A stretch of DNA of 6,000 nt, from the NCBI GenBank assembly GCA_020048255.1, contig JAIFMR010000018.1:1-6000 (forward strand), written 5' to 3'. Positions 1-6,000 of this stretch are shown here, in pieces. Origin of the DNA: Rhodoferax sp. GTDB lineage: Bacteria > Pseudomonadota > Gammaproteobacteria > Burkholderiales > Burkholderiaceae_C. The stretch's first letter is position 1. Each line of letters begins with the position of its first letter. The notes under the pieces were generated by a model that made no database searches, was not told the origin of the DNA, and saw nothing but the letters and a program-made list of their open reading frames with translations. Position numbers and translations under genes: made by a program.

Positions 1-666
<666 letters not shown>

Positions 667-677
667 GGAAAAGAATC

Positions 678-1571
678 ATGTCCATCCTCATCAATAAAGA
701 CACTCGGGTCATCACCCAGGGCATCACCGGCAAGACCGGTCAGTTTCACACTGAAAAATGCCAGGAATACGCCAACGGCAAAGAATGCTTTGCAGCGGGG
801 GTCAACCCCAAGAAGGCCGGCGAATCCATTTTTGGCATTCCAATTTTTGCCTCGGTCAAGGAAGCCGCCAAGGAAACCGGTTCCACCGTATCAGTCATTT
901 ACGTGCCGCCCGCTGGCGCCGCTGCCGCCATTTGGGAAGCCGTTGAAGCCGACCTGGACCTGGCCATTTGCATCACTGAAGGCATTCCGGTCAAGGACAT
1001 GCTTGAAGTGCGCAACAAAATGCGCGCCAAGGAAGCCGCTGGCGGCAAGAAGACCTTGTTGCTTGGACCCAACTGCCCGGGTCTGATCACCCCCGAAGAG
1101 ATCAAGATCGGCATCATGCCAGGCCACATTCACCGCAAGGGTCGCATCGGCGTGGTTAGCCGCTCTGGCACGCTGACCTACGAAGCAGTGGCACAGCTGA
1201 CTGAAATTGGCTTGGGCCAGTCCAGCGCGGTCGGTATTGGTGGTGACCCCATCAACGGCTTGAAGCACATTGACATCATGCGCGCCTTCAATGACGATCC
1301 GGATACCGATGCCGTCATCATGATTGGCGAAATTGGTGGCCCGGACGAAGCCGAAGCCGCCCGCTGGTGCAAGCTCAACATGAAAAAACCCATCGTCGGT
1401 TTCATCGCCGGTGTGACGGCCCCGGCTGGCAAGCGCATGGGCCATGCCGGTGCCTTGATTTCTGGTGGTGCCGATACCGCTGAAGCCAAGCTGGCTGTCA
1501 TGGAAGAGTGTGGTTTCAAAATCACACGTAATCCATCCGAGATGGCCAAACTGCTCAAAGCGATGCTGTAA
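678..1571 (+). CDS. sucD: Succinyl-CoA synthetase alpha subunit
   Basis: Alpha subunit of succinyl-CoA synthetase. It binds CoA and carries the histidine that is phosphorylated during the reaction; it works as a complex with SucC. The protein has 297 residues, a few more than the 289 of E. coli; extra residues around AAGGKK (120-125) contribute. Visible are the CoA-binding GITGKTG loop (15-21), GPNCPG (130-135), SRSGTLTYE (161-169) and the active-site region GKRMGHAGAL, where H256 is the phosphorylated histidine by comparison with the family. The start ATG at 678 is set by an AAGGA ribosome site at 665-669, which overlaps the sucC stop codon, with 8 bases between, and by the classic N-terminus MSILINKDTRV. 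The 11-base gap to sucC indicates co-transcription. Nothing is unusual. Confidence 0.99.
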   Translation: MSILINKDTRVITQGITGKTGQFHTEKCQEYANGKECFAAGVNPKKAGESIFGIPIFASVKEAAKETGSTVSVIYVPPAGAAAAIWEAVEADLDLAICITEGIPVKDMLEVRNKMRAKEAAGGKKTLLLGPNCPGLITPEEIKIGIMPGHIHRKGRIGVVSRSGTLTYEAVAQLTEIGLGQSSAVGIGGDPINGLKHIDIMRAFNDDPDTDAVIMIGEIGGPDEAEAARWCKLNMKKPIVGFIAGVTAPAGKRMGHAGALISGGADTAEAKLAVMEECGFKITRNPSEMAKLLKAML

Positions 1572-1617
1572 GCCAGCGACGCCTCACGATCTGGCGCTTT
1601 GGCGTCACGATTCACTC

Positions 1618-1659
1618 AAAGCCGGATTTCCTGATGGACAATCCGGCTTTGTTGTTTTC
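1618..1659 (+). terminator. Rho-independent terminator of sucCD
   Basis: A perfect 11-base inverted repeat, AAAGCCGGATT (1618-1628) and AATCCGGCTTT (1640-1650), is followed by the T-rich stretch GTTGTTTTC (1651-1659). The stem can extend by three more pairs (TCC 1629-1631 with GGA 1636-1638) around a TGAT loop, with one bulged C at 1639. It lies 46 bases after the sucD stop and separates the metabolic operon from the next one. Because the arms start with A and end with T runs, it could also work weakly on the other strand. Confidence 0.93.
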
Positions 1660-1975
1660 AATCTTGGGTTGGATCGGACAGGGTGTGTGATTTTGAGTCC
1701 CATGGACAGATTCCCGACGATTGTTGAGCTCTGCGGCAGTTTGTTGGGCTGGATTACCGGTACCATGGCGAATTGCAGTCCGGTCAGCAATAAGCCCCGC
1801 TGTCGCAGTCGCCCTTGTGGCACGATGGTTTGGGGTTTATGGGTGCGGTAGTTGTTTTGCTGGCAGGGTCGTGGCGCAAGCAGCGGGTTCCTGTCAAAAG
1901 ATCTGTCAATCAATAGGAGAAAGCTTTGGCGCCACCGGTTGAGGTGTTTTTTTCGGGCAGTTTGTCACATAGATC
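1660..1975 (+). other. Intergenic control region before the phosphatase operon
   Basis: About 316 bases between the sucCD terminator and the phosphatase start have no convincing gene: the open frames on either strand are short, lack ribosome sites and resemble no family I know. Since the terminator closes the upstream operon, the promoter for the next three genes should lie here, yet I found no TTGACA/TATAAT pair with good spacing. What can be seen: a TGGCACG box at 1818-1824 that looks like half of a sigma-54 promoter, two CTGTCAA repeats at 1891-1897 and 1903-1909, an AGGAGA at 1915-1920, and a T7 tract at 1947-1953 behind a 4-bp hairpin. A small RNA cannot be excluded. Confidence 0.6.
1891..1909 (+). 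repeat. Paired CTGTCAA direct repeat
   Basis: CTGTCAA occurs at 1891-1897 and again at 1903-1909, a 12-base period, about 70-85 bases before the phosphatase start. Two same-facing half sites roughly one helical turn apart are a usual layout for response-regulator binding, and the position suits a control site, but the repeat is short and could be chance. No regulator can be named. Confidence 0.25.
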
Positions 1976-1979
1976 ATGA
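1926..1979 (+). CDS. Possible 17-codon leader peptide coupled to the phosphatase gene
   Basis: A short frame starts with TTG at 1926, five bases after AGGAGA (1915-1920), and would encode 17 residues, LAPPVEVFFSGSLSHRS (first residue Met if initiated). Its TGA (1977-1979) overlaps the phosphatase ATG (1976-1978) as ATGA, the usual arrangement for translational coupling. The phosphatase itself has no good ribosome site close to its start, while the AGGAGA is the best one upstream, which is why I record this frame. The start codon is weak, the peptide resembles nothing I know, and the arrangement could be coincidence. Confidence 0.2.
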   Translation: MAPPVEVFFSGSLSHRS

Positions 1980-2779
1980 TGCAGTACAGTTTTCACGCAT
2001 TGACGGACCCGGGCTTGGTGAGAAGCAACAACGAAGATGCGTTGGTTTTTGACGCAGCTTGCGGCTTGGCTATTTTGGCTGATGGCATGGGTGGCTACAA
2101 CGCAGGCGAAGTTGCCAGTGGCATGGCCATCACGTCGATTCATTCGGAGCTTGGGCGCTGGATCAGCTCCCAGGGCGGGGGCGGCCCCAACCCCAAGCAA
2201 ACGGCGAGTGCCATTGAGCGATGTGTTGACGATGCCAATCTGTCTATTCTGAAAGCTGCTGATGCCAACCCGAATTACTTCGGCATGGGCACCACCATTG
2301 TGGTGGGTGTTTTTCAGGGTCCCAGACTGATTTTGGGGCATGTGGGTGACTCGCGCTGCTACCGGCTTCGGGACGGCGCTTTGGAGCAAATCACCAAGGA
2401 CCATTCCATGCTGCAGGAGCAGGTCGACGCCGGTCTGCTGACTGTTGAAGAGGCGGCGGTTGCGCCAGGCCGCAACTTGCTCACGCGCGCCTTGGGCGTT
2501 GAAGAGTCGTCCAAAGCAGAAATTCACGAACACGTTGTCAAGAGCGGCGACATTTACGTGATGTGTTCCGACGGGCTTAACGACATGGTGAGTGATAAAG
2601 ACATCGCGCTGGTCTTGATCAGCAACCATTCACTCGCCGGCATGGCCACCGAGCTGGTAGCACGGGCCAATGCCAATGGCGGACGCGATAACGTGTCTGT
2701 GTTGCTGACCCAGGCGGCGTCGTGGGACAGCAAACCCGGGCTCATGTCGCGGATCTTTGGCAAACACCCGTCCCATTGA
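1976..2779 (+). CDS. PP2C-family (Stp1/PrpC-like) serine/threonine protein phosphatase
   Basis: Metal-dependent Ser/Thr protein phosphatase of the PPM/PP2C family, 267 residues and a single catalytic domain, with no signal peptide or membrane segment, so cytosolic. The key family motifs are all present: RSNNED (16-21, R16 and D21), LADGMGG (31-40 region, metal ligands D36 and G37), GMGTT (103-107), GHVGDSRCYRL (121-131), KDHS (141-144), LLTRALG (168-174), CSDGLND (197-203, D199) and GGRDNVSVLL (235-244, D238), so it should be active. The start is fixed by a TAG stop in the same frame at 1970-1972; ATG at 1979 is the only close alternative. No good ribosome site precedes it, and the start overlaps a possible leader stop. 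It is first in a run with FHA and ATPase genes, so by inference it removes phosphate from proteins of that system. The substrate and the matching kinase are unknown. Confidence 0.95.
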   Translation: MMQYSFHALTDPGLVRSNNEDALVFDAACGLAILADGMGGYNAGEVASGMAITSIHSELGRWISSQGGGGPNPKQTASAIERCVDDANLSILKAADANPNYFGMGTTIVVGVFQGPRLILGHVGDSRCYRLRDGALEQITKDHSMLQEQVDAGLLTVEEAAVAPGRNLLTRALGVEESSKAEIHEHVVKSGDIYVMCSDGLNDMVSDKDIALVLISNHSLAGMATELVARANANGGRDNVSVLLTQAASWDSKPGLMSRIFGKHPSH

Positions 2780-2806
2780 GACGAACTTGTACCCAACCCC
2801 TATACT
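2776..2806 (+). promoter_or_regulatory. Possible internal sigma-70 promoter before the FHA gene
   Basis: TTGAGA (2776-2781, five of six to consensus) and TATACT (2801-2806, five of six) lie 19 bases apart. The TATACT box is good, but the spacing is two longer than ideal. Transcription would begin near 2813, just before the AGGAGGT ribosome site, giving a very short leader. It could raise expression of the FHA and ATPase genes independently of the phosphatase. Confidence 0.3.
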
Positions 2807-2815
2807 GAACATCAC

Positions 2816-2822
2816 AGGAGGT
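2816..2822 (+). promoter_or_regulatory. Near-perfect Shine-Dalgarno site of the FHA gene
   Basis: AGGAGGT is almost the full anti-16S complement and lies four bases before the ATG at 2827; it fixes that start. It contrasts with the poor sites in front of the phosphatase and the ATPase, which suggests that the FHA protein is made in the largest amount of the three. Confidence 0.85.
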
Positions 2823-2826
2823 AGTC

Positions 2827-3486
2827 ATGCCCAAAATCACAGTCATGATGGATGGTGCCGTCCTTGACGAAGTCACACTGACCAAAGAGCGAACCACGAT
2901 CGGGCGCCGGCCCTACAACGATGTGGTGATCGAGAACCTCACGGTCAGTGGTGAACACGCTGTGCTGACCATGGTGGGTAACCAGGTCACGATTGAAGAC
3001 CTGCACAGCACCAATGGCACCTATCTTGACGGCAAGGCGGTCAAGCAGCAGTTGCTGCGCCATGGCGACTTGCTGGAGGTGGGCAAATACAAAATCAAGT
3101 TTGAGTCCGAGCCAGCGGAATCCGAATTTGAAAAAACCATGCTGTTCAAGCCACGTGTACCAGCCCAGGCAGCCCCAGCTGTGGCCCCGGTGGCAGCTGT
3201 GGCTGCCCCCGCTGCAGCAGTGGAAATGCGTGGCTCGATCAAGGTATTGACAGGTGCGGCTGCTGGACGCGAAATGGCCCTGACCAAGATTGTCACCACG
3301 ATAGGCAAGCCGGGTGTGTCAGTGGCGGCCATCACACAGCGTCGGCATAACTTCTTTATTCACCACGTTGAAGGTGCCGATCCCCTGTTGCTCAACGATT
3401 CCGTAGTGGGTGAAGAGCCGTGTGTCTTGAAGCAAGGCGACCGCATTGTGTTGGCAGGTACCGAGATGCAGTTTATCCAAAGCTGA
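2827..3486 (+). CDS. FHA-domain protein with a second, degenerate FHA-like domain
   Basis: Probable cytosolic adaptor of 219 residues that reads phosphothreonine; it has no catalytic motif or membrane segment. The N-terminal FHA domain (about 3-93) keeps all contact motifs: IGRRPYND (25-32, G26 R27), VSGEHA (40-45, S41 and H44) and DLHSTNGTYLDGK (58-70, N63). An Ala/Pro/Val-rich linker (about 111-133) joins it to a second domain (about 137-219) with an FHA-like pattern (TTIGK near 157-161, LLLND, LKQGDRIVLAG, EMQFI). The second domain lacks the Arg after Gly, the SxxH and the STNGT motifs, so it probably does not bind phosphothreonine. A conserved-looking EKTMLFKP (102-109) lies between FHA1 and the linker and might be a phosphorylated self-ligand. 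The gene begins 47 bases after the phosphatase stop, with a strong ribosome site. The role as a link between phosphorylation and the ATPase next door is inference from context. Confidence 0.94.
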   Translation: MPKITVMMDGAVLDEVTLTKERTTIGRRPYNDVVIENLTVSGEHAVLTMVGNQVTIEDLHSTNGTYLDGKAVKQQLLRHGDLLEVGKYKIKFESEPAESEFEKTMLFKPRVPAQAAPAVAPVAAVAAPAAAVEMRGSIKVLTGAAAGREMALTKIVTTIGKPGVSVAAITQRRHNFFIHHVEGADPLLLNDSVVGEEPCVLKQGDRIVLAGTEMQFIQS

Positions 3487-3517
3487 CGCTTCTGCCTGAC
3501 CGACTCGTCACAAGACC

Positions 3518-5893
3518 ATGAATACGGCCATCAAACTGCACAGCTCCGATCGTGTGGGCATGACCTTTGAGGCGCTGTTTTACAAGCAACTGCAACATGT
3601 CACGGCGCGAATTCACGAGACCGACAACATTGAGCAGATCATGCTGGAGGCCAGCCAGGACATCTGCAAGCTGTTCAATGCCGATCGGCTGACCTTGTAT
3701 GTGGTCAACGAGGACCAATCTGCGATCGTGTCCAAGGTCAAGACCGGGCTCAACAGCAGCCGGGATCTGAAGCTGCCCATTTCGCCACAAAGCATTGCGG
3801 GCTACGTGGCTTTTAGCCGCATGCTGGTCAACTTGCCGGATGTGTATGACGATGAGGCCCTGAAAAAAATTCACCCGGCGCTGACTTTTTTGAAAGAAGT
3901 CGACAAGCGCTCAGGCTATCGTACCCGCCAGATGATGGTGGCACCGATTCTTGAGGGCGAGGTGTTGTACGGGGTGTTGCAGGTCATCAACAACAAAAGT
4001 GACGAGACTTTTGGCGACCTGGAGGTAGAAGGCATTTCCCAGCTGTGCAAAACCTTGGCCACGGCCATACGCCACCGCATTCAGGGAGCTGACGACCATG
4101 TGCGGCGCATGGTGACCAAGTATGACGGCCTGGTGTCGGATGGCGTCATGACGGCAGCGGAGTTGCAGCAGTGTCTGCAGGATGCGCGCTCGCAGGGGCA
4201 AACGGTCGAGCAGATGTTGCTGGCGCAGTACCAGGTGCGCCCGGCGCAGATTGGACCTTCTTTGGCCAAGTTTTTTGGGGTGGCCTATGAGCCTTGGACT
4301 GAAGGACGCATTCGGTCAGAGGCCTTGCACGGTGCGCTCAAGCGCGAATTTATTGAAGAGCAGGGCTGGGTTCCGCTGGAGGATTCTCCGGCTGGTTTGG
4401 TCATCATGTGCCTGGACCCGGAGGCGGTGCGCACCTCACGTATCGTCCCGCAGGTCTTTCCGCGCATCACTAAGTTCGCCTACCGGGTGACGACCCACAC
4501 CGAGTTTCATGACACACTGGGGCAAATTTTTGGTATTGAAGTGACCGGTGGCAGCATTGATGAGATGCTGGCGGACATGGACAGCGGTCCGATGGATGAC
4601 GAGGGCGGCGTCAACGATGCGCTGGAGTCGGCAGCCGCTGACAACGAGCTGGTCAAATTTGTCAATAAGGTCATTTTGGACGCTTACAACCAAGGGGTGT
4701 CGGACATTCATATCGAGCCGCTGCCGGGTAAGCTCAAGACCGGCATTCGTTTTCGCATTGACGGGTCGTTGCAGCCGTACATTGAGGTACCCTCGCATTT
4801 TCGCCAGGCCATGGTGACGCGCTTGAAAATCATGTGCGACCTGGACATCTCGGAGCGACGCAAGCCGCAAGACGGCAAGATCAAGTTCAAAAAATACGGT
4901 CCCGTCGATATTGAATTGCGTGTGGCCACCATTCCTACCGCAGGCGGCGTCGAGGATGTGGTGATGCGTATTTTGGCGGCGGGTGAGCCGATTCCGCTGG
5001 ACAAGCTAGGTCTGACCGCGCACAACATGGCGCGCGTGATCCAGACCGTTGAAAAGCCCTATGGCCTGTTTTATGTGTGCGGCCCCACCGGCTCCGGCAA
5101 AACCACCACCTTGCACTCCATCCTGAAGCACCTCAACAAGCCAGACACCAAAATCTGGACGGCTGAAGACCCGGTTGAAATCACCCAAAAAGGTCTGCGC
5201 CAGGTACAGATCAACCGCAAGGCCGGCATCGACTTTGCACTGGTCATGCGGGCGTTTTTGCGGGCCGACCCCGACATCATCATGGTGGGTGAGTCGCGTG
5301 ACAAAGAAACCGTGGCCATGGGCGTGGAAGCGTCGCTCACTGGTCACCTGGTGTTTTCTACGCTACACACCAATTCAGCGCCCGAGTCCATCACCCGCTT
5401 GCTTGACATGGGCATGGATCCCTTCAATTTTGCTGATGCCCTGTTGGGTATTCTGGCGCAACGCCTGGCCAAAAAGCTGTGTGCTTGCAAAGAGGCGTAC
5501 ACCCCCGATGAAGAGGAGGTGCGATTGTTTGCCACCGAATATGCAGAGGAGCTGCGGCACTCAGCAGCCTGGACGGCCGACTACGCGGGTGAAATGGCCC
5601 AGTTGATTGCCAGTTGGCAAAAACAATATGGCCAGGACGGACCACTCAAGTTCTATCGCCACGTAGGCTGTGACAAATGCAACCAGACCGGCTACAAGGG
5701 GCGTGTCGGTTTGCACGAGTTGTTGATTGCCGATGACGGCATCAAAAAACTCATCCAGGAACGCGCCCGCGTGGCAGAGGTTTTTGCGGCCTCGGTCGAA
5801 GGCGGCATGCGCACCCTGAAAATGGATGGCATGGAAAAGGTGATGATGGGCCTGACCGATTTGAAAATGGTCCGGTCGGTTTGTATCAAATAG
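3518..5893 (+). CDS. GspE/PilB-family secretion or pilus assembly ATPase with N-terminal GAF domain
   Basis: Hexameric motor ATPase of the type II secretion/type IV pilus extension class, 791 residues, cytosolic with expected docking to an inner-membrane platform. Domains: GAF (about 30-188); a degenerate MshEN/T2SSE_N-type domain (about 195-340); N2 and catalytic domains (about 370-791). Seen in the motor: Walker A GPTGSGKTT (522-530, K528), Asp box TAEDPVE (548-554), Walker B ADPDIIMVGESRD (583-595, E592), His box TGHLVFSTLHTNSA (608-621) and four zinc cysteines C655, C657, C718, C721. The first pair is CxC rather than the usual CxxC, and the stretch between the pairs is long. ATG 3518 is the first possible start after a same-frame TGA at 3497-3499; no good ribosome site is seen. 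It lies 31 bases after the FHA gene. No platform, pilin or secretin gene is in view, so the machine it drives is unknown; a PilB, GspE or MshE paralogue is equally possible. Confidence 0.95.
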   Translation: MNTAIKLHSSDRVGMTFEALFYKQLQHVTARIHETDNIEQIMLEASQDICKLFNADRLTLYVVNEDQSAIVSKVKTGLNSSRDLKLPISPQSIAGYVAFSRMLVNLPDVYDDEALKKIHPALTFLKEVDKRSGYRTRQMMVAPILEGEVLYGVLQVINNKSDETFGDLEVEGISQLCKTLATAIRHRIQGADDHVRRMVTKYDGLVSDGVMTAAELQQCLQDARSQGQTVEQMLLAQYQVRPAQIGPSLAKFFGVAYEPWTEGRIRSEALHGALKREFIEEQGWVPLEDSPAGLVIMCLDPEAVRTSRIVPQVFPRITKFAYRVTTHTEFHDTLGQIFGIEVTGGSIDEMLADMDSGPMDDEGGVNDALESAAADNELVKFVNKVILDAYNQGVSDIHIEPLPGKLKTGIRFRIDGSLQPYIEVPSHFRQAMVTRLKIMCDLDISERRKPQDGKIKFKKYGPVDIELRVATIPTAGGVEDVVMRILAAGEPIPLDKLGLTAHNMARVIQTVEKPYGLFYVCGPTGSGKTTTLHSILKHLNKPDTKIWTAEDPVEITQKGLRQVQINRKAGIDFALVMRAFLRADPDIIMVGESRDKETVAMGVEASLTGHLVFSTLHTNSAPESITRLLDMGMDPFNFADALLGILAQRLAKKLCACKEAYTPDEEEVRLFATEYAEELRHSAAWTADYAGEMAQLIASWQKQYGQDGPLKFYRHVGCDKCNQTGYKGRVGLHELLIADDGIKKLIQERARVAEVFAASVEGGMRTLKMDGMEKVMMGLTDLKMVRSVCIK

Positions 5894-6000
5894 CCCGGGT
5901 TGGCTTCCCCCCTTGATCTTGACAAGATCACTTGACTTCATGACTTGTACACACACGAACTGCTTTTGTTTCAGCCGCCGAATTTTGCTGCGCGCGGGTG
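5894..6000 (+). other. Noncoding stretch after the ATPase gene
   Basis: The 107 bases after the ATPase stop hold no recognisable gene. No strong terminator is visible: AGCC/GGCT at 5892-5905 gives only a 4-bp stem without a T tract. The stretch carries the palindrome at 5914-5930. The operon may therefore continue past the window. Confidence 0.55.
5914..5930 (+). promoter_or_regulatory. Perfect palindrome enclosing TTGACA (possible operator)
   Basis: TGATCTTGACAAGATCA is an 8-1-8 perfect dyad that begins 21 bases after the ATPase stop. Its centre contains a consensus -35 hexamer TTGACA (5919-5924), and TTGACT follows at 5932-5937. No T run follows, so it is not an intrinsic terminator. No good -10 box lies at 15-19 bases, so a promoter is not proven. 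A binding site for a dimeric regulator in front of the next gene is the simplest reading. Confidence 0.4.

Noticed and set aside
1572..1606. Hairpins GCCAG/CTGGC and GACGCC/GGCGTC plus a near-repeat of gcctcacgat after sucD
   Set aside because: The pairings exclude each other and no T run follows; the perfect terminator just downstream is sufficient.
1818..1834. Sigma-54-type promoter (TGGCACG at 1818-1824)
   Set aside because: The -24 half is perfect, but at the -12 half the required GC at the right distance reads TG, so the match fails at the most conserved position. Mapping of the transcript start would settle it.
1605..1913. Reverse-strand open frame of 102 codons
   Set aside because: It runs through the sucCD terminator, starts with TTG without a ribosome site, and its product resembles no protein I know.
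1721..1942. Forward open frame of 73 codons in the intergenic region
   Set aside because: No ribosome site, low-complexity Ala/Val/Cys-rich product, and no family resemblance.
1910..2629. Reverse-strand open frame of 239 codons opposite the phosphatase
   Set aside because: It is the shadow of a fully motif-bearing PP2C gene; its product has no recognisable domain.
3484..3510. TGACG/CGTCA inverted repeat between the FHA and ATPase genes
   Set aside because: Only five pairs around a 17-base loop, with no T tract; likely chance.
5940..6000. Possible new gene starting at ATG 5940 and open to the window end
   Set aside because: No ribosome site, and the 20 visible residues (Thr/Cys-rich, then Arg/Leu) match no family; too short to call.

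Overview
The window looks like a chromosomal segment of a betaproteobacterium, probably order Burkholderiales and close to Comamonadaceae such as Rhodoferax or Polaromonas. This rests on the protein sequences as I remember those families, the fairly GC-rich codon use and the sucC-sucD arrangement. No search was run, so the genus is a guess. All genes I accept are on the + strand.

Region 1 (1-1659) is central metabolism: the 3' part of sucC and a complete sucD, the beta and alpha subunits of succinyl-CoA synthetase in the TCA cycle. They are 11 bases apart, and a strong intrinsic terminator follows sucD and closes the operon.

Region 2 (1660-1975) is about 316 bases with no convincing gene. 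It must carry the control region of the next operon, but I see no clear sigma-70 promoter. It does hold a pair of CTGTCAA repeats, a T7 tract behind a short hairpin, and a possible 17-codon leader frame that overlaps the next start codon as ATGA.

Region 3 (1976-5893) is the interesting part: three close genes with no terminator between them. They encode a complete PP2C-type Ser/Thr protein phosphatase, a protein with an intact N-terminal FHA (phosphothreonine-reading) domain and a degenerate C-terminal one, and a 791-residue GspE/PilB-type assembly ATPase that carries an N-terminal GAF domain. An eraser and a reader of Ser/Thr phosphorylation next to a pilus or secretion motor suggest that the motor is controlled by phosphorylation and by a small ligand bound to the GAF domain. 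The GAF domain has features of cyclic-nucleotide-binding GAF domains, while the MshEN-like domain after it has lost the residues for c-di-GMP. No kinase lies in the window; if the idea is right, one may lie just downstream.

Region 4 (5894-6000) is noncoding as far as can be seen. It carries a perfect 8-1-8 palindrome around a TTGACA hexamer, which could be an operator or promoter element for the next, unseen gene.
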